Below, piece after piece: positions 49,641 to 61,057 of a stretch of DNA of 64,000 bases. Position 1 is the stretch's first letter. The number at the start of each line of letters is the position of its first letter. The translations under genes were made by a program, and so were the position numbers. The notes under the pieces are model-generated. The model saw only the letters and a list, made by a program, of their open reading frames with translations. It was not told where the DNA came from and ran no database searches. Source of the DNA: Callorhinus ursinus (Eukaryota > Chordata > Mammalia > Carnivora > Otariidae); contig NW_020312817.1 of NCBI RefSeq assembly GCF_003265705.1, forward strand, positions 27,315,901-27,379,900. The letters run 5' to 3'.

Positions 49641-52074
49641 ATTTAGAATTAGATTTCAAAAGAATTTGTGGATGGATTTTAAAACCATCACAGTGTTCAA
49701 CAGGAGAGGCACTATCTTGATGAGAGAGGAAGTTGAGAATGAGTAACCCAAAAAGAATTAACTGAAAGCTGGAAAATTTACAGTGTGTGATTACACATCA
49801 GTAATTCATTTTTTTTATTGGCGACTAATCATTTTTCAATTTTATTTATCACATGATAAAAGCTAGATAGAATATGACTTTGAGAAAAAGGATATTTAGG
49901 CTGAAATCTTTTCTAATGCTGAGTTCTCTTGAATTTGGCAGTAATCCCTTGGAGAGAGTAGTTGGGGCCATTTGATGGAGTCATTTAAAAACAGCCAGAG
50001 AGAAGTTTGTGCTGTGGGGGAAGGGAACAAAAAGTGAATGACAGAATCTGTATTCTGCAAGCTTAGATACCTCTGATGCTATAATTCTCAATTCAGAGAG
50101 TTAAAAATGCCAGTTTTATTCTATATAACCAATTGCTCCAACAGAATTTTTTCTTTCAACTGAGTCCACCAAACTTGAGTTGTTTTGGCGGTTACAAAAA
50201 TGTTCATACCTTCACCTTTCTTAAGGCTTCTTAAAATAAAATGCATTCATATTATAGTATTTTTTTGCTCTGGATTTTTATTGCCTCTGTGACTGAATTG
50301 GAATTCCTGAGAGGCACAGGAAGTATCTGCTTCTGGTCAGGCCAGCTCATTCCCAACAGGACACCGGAAGTTTTGGGTCTCCAGAGTCTCTGCCCTATGT
50401 TTTGAGTTTTTTCTTCTTTCAGGCGGAATTTAAATCTTGTAAAGTGTGATAGATCATTTTCTTCTTTGTGTCTGCCTGTAGTGTAGGAGGGAAGTTTCCA
50501 TGCCCCCGTACGAAGGCAATGGAACCCTGATCGCTTTCAGCTCCTTTCAAGTTTTGTGCCTTCCGGTTATTAGTTTGAGTAAAAGTTGCTGCTTTGCCCT
50601 TTGCAGTAGACAGTGGAGTGCCTGTGTATTCCTCGCCTGAGTTCATACTACCTTTGATTCACTTCTCTTCCTTTCCTACCCCTGCATTCTTTCCCATGGC
50701 ACTCCGCTCCCACCATGTTATCTTTTCTTGCTCCCAAAGAAGGAAAACCACCAGGTGGGACATTTGTTACAAATAGAGCAGGAGGATAAGAATACAGACT
50801 GTTTTTTTGGGCTTGCTTGAGGCCAAAGGAAGATTGGTAAAGTAGGAAAATATATGTAAATAGACTTACGTGCTAAAAGCTAGGGGAAAATGGAGAGATG
50901 CACTGTCTAATCTGGCATGCCTAGGTTGCTGAAAACTGTGTAGGGAGAGATTAAGTGGGTTGGTTCAAGAGGATGAGGGGTGGAGAAAAAGGAGGAAAGG
51001 TTTTCCAGGGGGAGAAAACTACATGTGAAGTAAGTAGGCCATGTGAGTGAGGACCGTGGGGCAGTTTGGTTCGGCTAGTGCCCAGGCTCTCTGTGGAATG
51101 CTGCAGGATGTGAGGCTAGATTTGGTCTAGATGGGAAAGGATCTCAACTTTCTTTTAAGGAGTTTGATGTTGTCAGAAATGTTTGTCAAAAATATTTGTC
51201 ATAACTGGTACGTAAATTATATGGAATCCTAATTCTCAAAGCATATGGTAGATACAATCTGGGACCTGCAGGAGAAGTGGCCCCCACTTAATCAAGCCTG
51301 TGATAAGTCATGAAACTTGTTCTTTGGTAAACAAACAGCCCAGTAGATAATCTGTCTTTTGAGTCAGACTTGCTTCCCCACATACAAACAAACAGATGTT
51401 ATTTATGGAAATGATGAGTGATAGACTGATAACAAATGCCTCCATTTACTTCTCTTTGGAAAAACAACAAATGTGGGGATAAGTAAAACCTAATTCTGTT
51501 CCAAAATTAAGGCACAGAAAATTCGAATCATGTGAAGCGTATCTAACCCATGCTTTCTGTAAGGAGACTGTACAAGCTAGCCAGAATGTATGAGGACTAG
51601 AGCTAGAAGACATGTAAGTGTTCACTGCTCCACACCTTGTTCTCTGGGTTCAGGGACATCAGTGAAGTCCTCTCTTCTCAGCTGTAGGAAGACTGTCCTC
51701 CCATGGCTGTGTGTGAGATCTCTAGCTGTGCTGCTGCAAAGTCCAGTGTGGATTTTTTAAGGGAGGTAGAGATTTTCACATGAAAAAATGCATCTTTTAA
51801 ATGGTATTTCTCCCTTGGGAGACGGAGTAGCATCTTGAAAGTTGATGCCAAAAAAACAAAACAAAACAACTCCCTGGACAAACTCACTCAAACCTCCCCA
51901 AGTATGGTTCCCATAATTGTCAGGATTCTAAATCCAGGTGGTAGATTACATTCTCAATTCAGAATTGAGAACATGGGTACAGTGAGTCCCCCCCCTTCTT
52001 CTTTGCTCCTTTTATGTTATGAAATTTTTATGTTAAATCCTGTCTCCTTGGGGATGTGTTTCTCTCTCTCTTTT

Positions 52075-52266
52075 TTTCTTTAAAATTTACTTATTTGAGA
52101 GAGAGAGTGTAAGAGTGTGTGTGGAGAGAGGGGCAGAGGGAGAGAATCTTCAATCTCCCTGCTGAGTGTGGAGCCCGATGTGGGGCTCAGTCTCATGACC
52201 CATGAGATCATGACCTGAGCTGAAACCAAGAGTCGGACACTGAACCAACTGAGCCACCCAGGAATC
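52075..52266 (-). mobile_element. Can-SINE, antisense, older copy
   Basis: TTTAAAATTTACTTATTTGAGAGAGAG through 'gtggggctcagtctcatgacc..gagatcatgacctgagctgaaacc' to GAGCCACCCAGGAATCC. Many changes from the young consensus seen in the other copies. Confidence 0.9.
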
Positions 52267-53151
52267 CTGGGGAATGGCCACAGCATTTCAAATGCCACCA
52301 TCCCTTCTGGATAGATGGGCAATGGTAGGTTCCCTGGTATTCAAGATTAGGAGCAGAGATTTCCAGATATATTTTAGACAGGAGAGTTTTTAAAGTCATG
52401 TCAAAGGAACCCCTATGAAACAGCCTGGTACAGTTCAGGATGCCAGGACTGAGGTGCCTTAGAGTGTGGTCACCTCTTTCCCTGGACTGCAGTCCAGAGC
52501 CTGTCCTGAACTTCCCTGGGTGTTCTTTATGCATTAGCTGAGATATGCCTAGACGGTTGAATCCCCTCAGGGGATGTTAAAGGAATTACTTTACAAAAAA
52601 AGGTCAGAATAGGAAAATGTCAAAAAGCCATCGGTTGTTTTGCTGGTTTTCCACTTTTTGTACTGACTGTATTTCTTTCCCCAAACACTGGGCCAGATCC
52701 TGCTAGATGAGCAACTTGTTGGGGAAAAGTTAGTCTTCTGACTGTAAAATATATTACACCTTCAAACATATTTGATTTTGTTCCAGAGATAAAAATAGAA
52801 TCTTTTAAAAAATATTTTTAGAGAAAAGAACTTAATGGTTGGTATTTAAAGAGTAGAAATCCCAAGGAGGAAAAAGGAAGGATGAAAACAAAGCCCATGG
52901 TCTCAGGGTGTGTTGCATGGAGTCCAGTTGGCAGGGCAAGATTGAAGACTGAGAAAATGTGACAGGGGCTAGGTGACAATCTGAGATTTTATGTCTTGAG
53001 TCAAGGTAAAACAAAGACTGAACGAAATAGGATATTAGACCTGACTCCTGAAATCTGTAGAAATTTGGGACAAAATCTGTTGTCTTTGTTGGTGAATCTC
53101 TGGCTAGTCTCTTGGCCAGTCTCTCTGAGCTGGGAACCAACATGTATTTCA

Positions 53152-53312
53152 TAAGATTTTATTTGTTTGTTTGTTTGTTTGTTTGTTTGTTTGTGAGAGA
53201 GTGTGTGTGCGCAGGTGCGTGAGCAGGGGAGGGACTGACAGGGAGGGAGAGGAAGAGCTTCTCAAGCAGACTCGGTGCTGAGCCCTGACATGGGGCTTGT
53301 TCTCATGGGCAT
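53152..53312 (-). mobile_element. Can-SINE, antisense, 5' truncated, with (TTTG)n expansion
   Basis: ATAAGATTTTATTTG, then about eight TTTG units (53162-53194), 'gtgagagagtgtgtgtgcgcagg' and 'cagactcggtgctgagccctgacatggggct'. It stops before the GAGCCACC head, so the tRNA-derived end is lost or eroded. Confidence 0.8.
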
Positions 53313-53924
53313 CCCCCAACATGGTTGGGTTATTGGGTGGGTTTTATGGCCCAGTGGCAATTCATTTCTGGCTCACAGAATCTCGGTAGTAGTGTTTTCA
53401 GTTTCCTAGTTCTTTGCCTGACAAAGGGGATGGATACTTAGTGAATAAAAATGAGTTTAAAAACTCCTTACACATCACTGTAACTCTTATTTACAAAATT
53501 AAAGGAGGTTTCTATCATGTGTCAGTTTGATTTCTGCATAATATGTTGTGAAACTTTGGGAGCAAATAATTGTTTTTCTTTTGAAAAAGTGTTTGAGAAA
53601 TTTCTATTTCCTGTTTATTCAGTTATTCTCTCATTGGCATGTTCAAATGAAAATTTTCACTTTTTTATGTCATTGGCCATTTTTGGGTAATGTTTTAATG
53701 ATTTTGGGAAAACTGTGTTTTGTAATGATTGCAGGGTTTCCTGAATAACAACTGTGTTTTCGCTTGATTTGAAACTTTTATGGCTAAAACATTTCTCTTT
53801 GACAAATACAGCATATGGCAAGTATGTTTTAGGGCTAAACGTTTAATAGGAGTATTCTATACTATTTTAACACTACTGGCAATTAACCCACAGTTAAATA
53901 TTATTTATTTAATTTCTTTCAGTT

Positions 53925-55330
53925 TAGTTTGTTCATTCAGTTACTGTTCTTGAGCACTTACTATGAAAAACATGTTGGGCATATAATAGTGACCAGATAT
54001 ATTCCTGCTATCATGGAGTTTGTGTTCTCAGGATGATAATCAAACACAAATATATAAAGTATGTGTACAATAAATAGGAAATGTAGGGCAAGGTATGGGG
54101 GATAGGTAATGTGTGGGGCTGTTGGCAGTTTTATGTCAGGTTGTTAGGAAAGGCCTCCTGATGATCTGACATTCTGGAGAAATCTTGAAGGAAGTGGGGG
54201 AGGAAGCTGCATATAGAAGAGGAAGAGTGTTCTAGGTGGAGGTGCAAGGGCCTGGGACAGAAGCATGCCCAGTTTAGCAAGGAAGCCAGAGTGAATGGGT
54301 TGAGGAGGGTTGTGGGAGATGAGGTCAGAGGTTGCAGCCGTGGACGCCCCCTTTGGCCATTGTGAGACCTTTGGCTTGTGTTCTGATTGAGAGGGGAAGC
54401 CACTGAAAGGAATGCTATGATCTCACGGACATAAATTAGAAAAGATACCCTGAGCGCTGTGAGGAGAATAAATTGCAGGAGGGCAAAGGTGAAAGCAGGG
54501 AGTCTGGTTTAGGAGCCTGTTGAAATAAACCAGACCGAAGATGATGATGGATTGTACCAGAGTGTTTGTCACGGAAGTAGCGAGAAATTGTTACCTCTGG
54601 AAAGAGAGCTAACAGGATTTGCTGTTTTATTGAGTCTCAGATGGACAACCCCCCACCCCAGTCAAGAATAGGCTTGTCATTTTCTGAAATGGGGGAACAC
54701 TTGAAGAGGAGCAAATTTGTATGTGGGTACAGGAAGGAATCAAAGCTTAATTCTGAATACATTTTGTTTGAGGTGTCTGTTAGGCTCTGGGGCCCTCCCC
54801 TGGATAGGGTCATGAAGAGCAGAGGCCCGCAAGGTAGGAGAGAACCATGAAAGAGTAGAGTGACCTAGGAGCCCAGTGGAGAAAGTGTATCATGAAGCAG
54901 TGTCCTTGTGTGTCAGAGAGGCTGAATGTTTGAGGAAGAAAGACCCAGAGAATTTGCCATTGAATTTTGTCAAATGTGTAGACTCTGGTGACCTTCATAA
55001 GGGCAGTTTTGGTGAAGTATGGACAGCAGCAGCTTAACTGCAGCAGTTTCTAGAAAGAATGGTTGGGGAGGTAGTGGAGACAGCTAGTAGAGCAGCTCTT
55101 TTGAGGAGTTCTCTGCAGAGAAATAGAGCATTACCTGCAGTAGAGAGGAATCGAGACAATAAGGAATGGTATTCTTGATATTTGGGCAAGAGTGCAACAT
55201 GTTTGCATGCGAACACAGATGAGAAGAGAGCAAGTCTTTGAGTCTGTAAGAGAGGAAGGGATCCATTACTTTAGCCAGGGGAAATGGGGGGGTGCGGGGC
55301 TTGGCTTTAGCTAGAACCCCATCCTTGGTC
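53925..55330 (+). repeat. Long ancient dispersed repeat, family uncertain
   Basis: 'gttcattcagttactgttcttgagcacttactatg', 'tatcatggagtttgtgttctcagg', 'ttgttaggaaaggcctcctgatgatctgacattctgg', 'gaagagtgttctaggtggaggtgcaagggcctgggac', 'gaggtcagaggttgcagccg', 'gggaagccactgaaagg' and 'gtcaaatgtgtagactctggtgaccttcataagggcagttttggtgaagt' are in the order of a long mammalian interspersed repeat I know by its text but cannot name safely. No intact frame. Confidence 0.55.
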
Positions 55331-56802
55331 AGAGGGAGGCAGGACAGCTGTGGATCCAGGTAAGTTGGCAGGCCTGGGTCTTTAGAGCTTTTATTTTCTT
55401 AGTGAATCAGGGAGTGAGGTCATACAAGAGAGTGCGTGACTAGGTTGCTGCTACATGTCTGCCCAAGTGGATATTTTGGGGATTGTATTCACACATAGTG
55501 TATAGTTGATACCTGGTTTTTGATGAGTGGTAGGCAATTCTGTAAGGAACTCAGAATGTGTCCAGAAACTGACTCTTACATTAAATGATTTAATGGACCC
55601 ATAGAAAGGCAAAGAAGAGTTTATCTCCTTAAATGTATAAAAAGGAAAGGAAATCTTGTATATACCTGTGAGAGAGATAAGTGACATAGTTGCCTTGAGT
55701 GGATATTATTGGAGAATTGAATGGGAGAGGAAACTCACATGGTCTTTCCTTTAATGTGTATCAACTGTGTAGCATGTAGTTCTTCCTCTACTTCTTCATT
55801 TTGTTACATCTATCTGGGAAAAGAACCTCAAGAGATGGTCCTGGAATGTAACTCCTAGAGTCTTATCTGAGGAGGTGCTCACATGACAACTAGAAATCTG
55901 TTCCAGGACTGGAGCCACGCGGTGAAGTAATAGATCTCATACTAGTTTGTTTGCACGGCACGTTTCTCGAGGAACACGGTATTCTGTGGGAATTATTTTA
56001 ATAGTCCACGAGGAGTTAAGCAAGCCTGGAGAGCAGAACAATGAACTCCTGTTATTCGAAGCATTATTTAATACTTTTCTGATTTGTCCTTCAAAGAATT
56101 CTTGGCCTTTGGGCAAGCAGTGGACTGCAGCAGGAGAATGAGCTATTTGCCCCGTTCCTCACATGTGACCTGTGTATTGAATGAGCTTCGAAGTCTCTTT
56201 TAAGCAGCCTCAGTTAATGGGTAGGGTGATGGCTTTTAACCACAGAGGAGGTGCTTCTCCTTCACCGAGGATATTGTCTGTGCTAGTTGGTCGCTCTTGT
56301 TTAAGTTGGTTGAATGCCGATGTGCTATCACAGCCTTCTGGATAAATGTGGAGGAGACTGTATTTGTGCATGACATCTGATGTGGGTCTTGAACTTGTGC
56401 TATTTATTTCTTTGGCTGCCTTCACTTTTGGTCCCATCCTGGGCTAATGACTGAAAGATGGTAGCTGGGCTCTTCTCTAGACTGAAGTCTATTTGTCAAG
56501 AACCATTTTCACATTTTTGGGTTTTTCTCCGTTGTTAATGATCGGGAAGCTGAAGTGAAAACTTTTCCTATTGGGAGGATATCGGCTTCACTTCCATCCC
56601 ATTCACCATACGCTCTGAATGTCTGTGGTTTGTTTTAAAGCATGTGCCAGTGCCTCTTCTTGGAGGTTGAAATTCGCACAGGGTCTGGTAGACCCTGCAG
56701 ACAGGATGTTGACTCTTGAGTGTCTTGACTGACGGACTGACTGGGAGGCCTGCTGGAGGTGCTACATGGCTCCAGGCAATCTATGTTTCTAGCCAAGGCC
56801 TC

Positions 56803-56830
56803 TAGTATATGTGCTGCCGAAGTGAGCACA
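56803..56830 (-). pseudogene. U6 snRNA 5'-end mini-insertion
   Basis: On the - strand it reads TGTGCTCACTTCGGCAGCAC followed by ATATACTA. Bases 56829 down to 56803 match U6 nucleotides 1-27 with one change (G7 to A). The 28 bp lie exactly between two perfect copies of CTAGCCAAGGCCTC (56789-56802 and 56831-56844). There is no U6 sequence past nucleotide 27, no poly(A) tail, and no upstream U6 promoter elements, so it is not a gene. It includes the whole U6 5' stem-loop. Confidence 0.88.
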
Positions 56831-57015
56831 CTAGCCAAGGCCTCGAAAATGCAAGGTTTGAAAGCACTTGCTTCAGATTTCTGGGGCTGATTTACCCACG
56901 GGGATCTAAAAATTACATTTTTTTCGTCAGAGGGACCAAGCATGAAGGCTCTGCCAGCAGTTTTCCTGTTAACTCCTGACTGACCTGACTTTTGCTTTCC
57001 AGATTTGTACTTCTT

Positions 57016-57220
57016 TTTTTTTTCTTTTTTTAAGATTTTATTTATTTCTTTGAGAGAGAAAGTGAGTGAGAGAGAGCACAAGATGGGGGCAGAGGGAGAG
57101 GGAGGAGCAGACTCCCCGCGGAGCAGGGAGCCCGACACGGGGCTCAATCCCAGGACCCTGAGATCATGACCTGAGCCAATGGTAGAGGCTTAACCGACTG
57201 AGCCACCCAGGCGCTCCCCT
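57016..57220 (-). mobile_element. Can-SINE, antisense, full length
   Basis: From a T-rich run and AAGATTTTATTTATTTCTTTGAG to GAGCCACCCAGGCGCTCCCC. Seventeen-bp target duplication with one mismatch: CCAGATTTGTACTTCTT (56999-57015) and CCAGATTTGTAATTCTT (57221-57237). The 170-residue antisense frame at 56635-57147 starts inside it and is not a gene. Confidence 0.96.
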
Positions 57221-58603
57221 CCAGATTTGTAATTCTTAATCAGCTATTAGCACTCCAGGGGTGGTCTTTGACCGCTGATTTCGCCATGGGCTTCAGTCTC
57301 CTCACCAGTGAAGGAAGGCCTTAGAGCAGAATGGTCTCCAGCATCCTGTGACTTCATGATCTCCATGGGGTTCGACTGTCTTCCTTGGGGTCACTTCATG
57401 TATTCTACCTTTATTAGGTACCTCCTGTATGCAGGCATGTGGGGTTCTTGAGTATTAGTTCACTCAAAGCATTTGAGGAAGATGCCTCTTACAGACCAAG
57501 GAGTCTCTGGAGGAAAGTTCACTGCCACTGTTGGTGAATTCCCACCAAACTCTTAACAGATGAGTGGTGTCTTGAGCTCGTCACATGTGAGGAATTTGAA
57601 ACTCGGAGCACTTTATATTACTCTTGGGTACCTTGAAGGTTAAACTCTACATGATACCCTAGTAGATACATAGAAATGATTTTTACAAGGGGATGGGAGA
57701 GTGTATTTTCTAACCCATTTAATATTTACGGAGATCCTGTGAGAGCTACAAATGACCACCTAGTGTCAAAAGAAGTTGGGAGTTTTTCAATACTGATTGG
57801 GAGATGGATGTGGAAAAAAAAAGCTAATTGTAATGAAGAAGTCAATGCTTTGTGAAGACAAGAGGACCCGCTGAGATTATGTGTCTGCTTTAGAATTAGA
57901 CTACTTTATAGCAGAATGTTAGTAAAACACAAAGGGAAATATGAAATAAGTGTGTCTTCTTCCAAGAAGATGTGAACATCATAAAAATCGGAATTAAGTC
58001 ATATGAAACTGTCTCCGCCTTTTGAAAATACAAATGATTCCAGGCCAAAAAAAATTTTTTTGGCTAAGAAATAGAATAAGTTTTTAAAAACAATAGACCC
58101 GGAGAATCTCGAATGCCTATAAAGTGACTACTGTAGCTGAGAGGTGAAATGCGAATAATGATTAAGTGCTTGCTTTCTTTGGATGTCTCTCTTCGCCTAA
58201 GTGAGCATAATTTAGGTGACAGTCTGAGCATCTGCATGGCAGCTGCTGGTGCCATGAGTTAATGCCAGAGAAGACAAAATAGTTGGCACACCATTTCTAA
58301 TTTCATTATTTTACCAAGAGCCAGAAAAAATAGAAGTTTATGTTCTTTTGAAGTGGGATGATGTTGTATCTCTCTTTTTTTAAATAGGCTCCACACACTT
58401 AGATACACAAAGTATTCTCAAGATATTTGTAAGCATAGTCTGACAATTTTGAGTGTGAGCTGGTTTGTGTGTGAGCGTGTGTGCTACTGTAAAAGAAAAA
58501 GAAGTTGAACTATATGAATTTTGCCTGATTGTGGAATTAACATCCTATTGTAGTTTTTTAAATTTCTGGGTACACTCAAAAATTTTAGATGTATAAGCAT
58601 TCA

Positions 58604-59035
58604 AAGCAGTGGTTGGCAAACTGTTTCTTTAAATAAAGTTTTAGGGCACCTGGGTGGCTCAGTTGGTTAAGTGACTGCCTTCGGCTCAGGTCATGATCCT
58701 GGAGTCCCGGGATCGAGTCCTGCATCAGGCGCTCTGCTCAGCAGGGAGTCTGCTTCTCCCTCTGACCCTCTTCCCTCTCGTGCTCTCTATCTCTCATTCT
58801 CTCTCTCGAATAAGTAAATAAAATCTTAAAAATAAATAAATAAATAAAGTTTTATTGGAACACAGCCACAACCATTCATTTACATACTGTTTTTGACAGT
58901 CTGCTTTCCTGCTACCACAAGAGAGTTAAGTAGTTGCCAACAGAGTCCATCAGGTCTATAGCCTTAAAATATTTATTATTTGGCCCATTGTAGAAAAAGT
59001 TTCTAGATGCCATTTTGCAAGGTGCTGGAAGATCC
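58604..59035 (-). mobile_element. hAT-type MITE, antisense, split by a Can-SINE
   Basis: CAGTGGTTGGCAAACTGTTTC, then (after the SINE) 'aagttttattggaacacagccacaaccattcatttacatactg', 'tcctgctaccacaagagagttaagtagttgccaacagagtcc' and 'aaatatttattatttggcccattgtagaaaaagtttc'. Same family as 39599 (+), 59975 (+) and 63660 (+), in reverse orientation. Confidence 0.8.
58644..58841 (+). mobile_element. Can-SINE, full length, inside a hAT MITE
   Basis: GGGCACCTGGGTGGCTCAG to AATCTTAAAAATAAATAAATAAAT. A perfect 13-bp target duplication, AAATAAAGTTTTA, at 58631-58643 and 58842-58854, which is itself part of the hAT element. Confidence 0.97.
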
Positions 59036-59974
59036 GGTTGACCCCTAGGATATCTCCCCACTTCACGCTATGTGTCCTGATCTCTTGTGTTAGAACCACT
59101 GAATAAGAATGGGAAATCGTCTTGGAAAAACATTTGAAAAGAACAGAGGCTATTTCTCTTCTGGAAGAACTGTTTTCTTCTGTTAAGTGAGAGGGCCAAC
59201 CCAAGCTGATCTCTTCAAGTTCCTGCTAACTTGAGTTTTCTTTGCTTACTTGGTAGTTCTCTTTGAGGAGTTGAAGGGCAATCATGTGGAAGAGGCATTG
59301 TTAGATTGTGAAACCATGGGGAGCAGAGTCAGGATTAATGGGTGCAACTGCCACACTTGAGCTCAAGGAGGAAGAGCACTTGCTAGGAATGGCTTATAAC
59401 TAGAATGTGCTATCTTAGTGGATAATGAACAACCTGTCACTAGAGATGTTTAAATAATGTTGTGTCAGAGGACCTTTGAGACCCCAGTTCCAGCTTTGAA
59501 ATTCTAATGTTGTTGTTGTTGTTGTTAAGGTTTTTTGTTTCCAAGCTCAGATCTGACCACAGTTATTTTGTTGAGGGCCTGTAGAGGCCTCTTGGGTGAT
59601 TTCCTGAAAATATAATCTTGGTCAGACCGAGGCAGTATAAAGGGGCAGAATTGCTTCTGGTAGTCAGGGGATGGCCACAGAAAGGCTGACCCAGAGCTAG
59701 TCTCTCCTTGGCTTCTAAAGTAACACAGTGGTAATAGGAAGGGTACTACTTCCTGCCATCCTTAGTCTCAGAGATGGACCATCTGTCTCTCCAGTTGCTG
59801 CTACTGTCTTTGCTTTCTGCCTAGGCTCCTGGAAAGAGGAACAAGCTGGTTGGGGACATATCATAGACGTAGAAGTCAGACTAGAGTTTCTGTATTGCAC
59901 TTTGTCATAGAGTCTAGATTGGGACTTGGCCATGAATGGCAGTTCTGGGTGAGCTCAGACATCCTCTGTGCAGC

Positions 59975-60112
59975 TCCGCTATTGCAGCACAAAAGCAGCC
60001 ATAGTGAATATGTAAAGGAGGAAGTGTGGCTGTGTTCCAATAAAACTTTATTTATAAAAGCAGGCAGAGGGCCAGATTTGATCCCTGGGCTGCAGTTTGC
60101 TGACCCCTGATA
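59975..60112 (+). mobile_element. hAT-type MITE, 3' half, sense
   Basis: 'cacaaaagcagccatagtgaatatgtaaa', 'gtggctgtgttccaataaaactttatttataaaagcaggcagagggccagattt' and the terminal CAGTTTGCTGACCCCTG. The 5' half is missing. Confidence 0.8.
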
Positions 60113-60149
60113 GAGACATTGAAAGTTAGAACTAGCTCGAAAACATCAG

Positions 60150-60268
60150 CTGCAATTCTCTCATGTTTTGTAGAAAAGGTGAAATGACATGTGCAAAGTC
60201 ACACCTCGGTTGAGCCAGGTTTATAAGCCAGAGTCTGACTGCGAGATCTGTGCCCATTTTGTGATCCT
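60150..60268 (-). repeat. MIR fragment, antisense
   Basis: 'ttttgtagaaaaggtgaaatgacatgtgcaaagtcacacc' and 'ttgagccaggtttataagccagagtctgactg' follow the antisense MIR order. Confidence 0.6.
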
Positions 60269-60879
60269 CTGCTGCCTCTGCTGTGCAGTCAGGTTATAGC
60301 ATTTGGTTTTAAGGAGAGGGCCACGCGAATGCAGGAAATAACCTGCCTGAGGTGGCCTATGAAGAGGCGCAGCGAGGACTCCAGGATGGTCCTTGAACAG
60401 AGGCAGCCCTTGAGCCTCGTGACCTGGCCTCCCGTTTTCTTAGACGGACCCTGTTTACAGTAAAACAAAATACAGGTTGTATAAATTAATGTGGAGAAAT
60501 AATGCCCCAGAGTTGTGAAAAAGAACTGGGCTCCCACAGCTGCATCACAGGATTTGATCACTTCAGCTGAGAGTGCCAGGAGATTTGAGACAGATGTTTT
60601 CAGACATGCCGCATGCCTAAAACATTTCCAGGGGTCGGACTGCAAATAGTGACTTAATAAGTGGAGAAACCGGGAAAGTATGCAAGTTGAGGACACAGGA
60701 GTTTATTCACCACGAGGTGCATGGCCAACCTCTTTGCATTACATCTGCCTGTCAGGGTTGGCTCTTTCATGTCGTGCCCTCCGTAGTGCTCTTTGTCTGC
60801 CCGTGAATAAAGTGCAGCATTGTGGTTAGTAATCCCACTCCAGTGACTCGACTTCAAATGTGGTTTTGGAGTGCATCCC

Positions 60880-61057
60880 AGAGTTCTGTTTGCTAAGCTT
60901 CCTACTCCTGTTTCAGAGACACCACTGGATACAGAGCAGCGCGCACTAAAGGCTTCCCTCTTTCCTTAAACCTGTCGGGTTGTGGGCTCTCTCGTCCCCC
61001 CTCTCCTCTCCTTTCTTTTTTTTCCTTTTTTTTAAAAAAACCTTCCAAGGCACGTTC
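60880..61057 (+). promoter_or_regulatory. LTBP1: Presumed promoter / 5' UTR region of LTBP1-S
   Basis: Placed only because the LTBP1-S start codon is at 61058 and the short isoform is known to use its own promoter. The stretch has no clear TATA box or CpG island. It carries a pyrimidine run (about 60998-61034, CCCCCCTCTCCTCTCC and T-rich) followed by A7 and CCTTCCAAGG. An in-frame TAA at 60947-60949 separates the ATG from any upstream frame. The transcription start cannot be placed from sequence. Confidence 0.4.

Noticed and set aside
56803..56830. Functional U6 gene
   Set aside because: Only the first 27 nt are present, with no downstream body, no T terminator and no promoter elements.
56635..57147. 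170-codon antisense frame with a Lys-rich stretch
   Set aside because: Starts inside an antisense Can-SINE, whose A-rich tail encodes the Lys run, then runs through the U6 fragment.
60289..60696. 135-codon antisense frame
   Set aside because: No known features, and no conservation evidence available. Chance length for this region.
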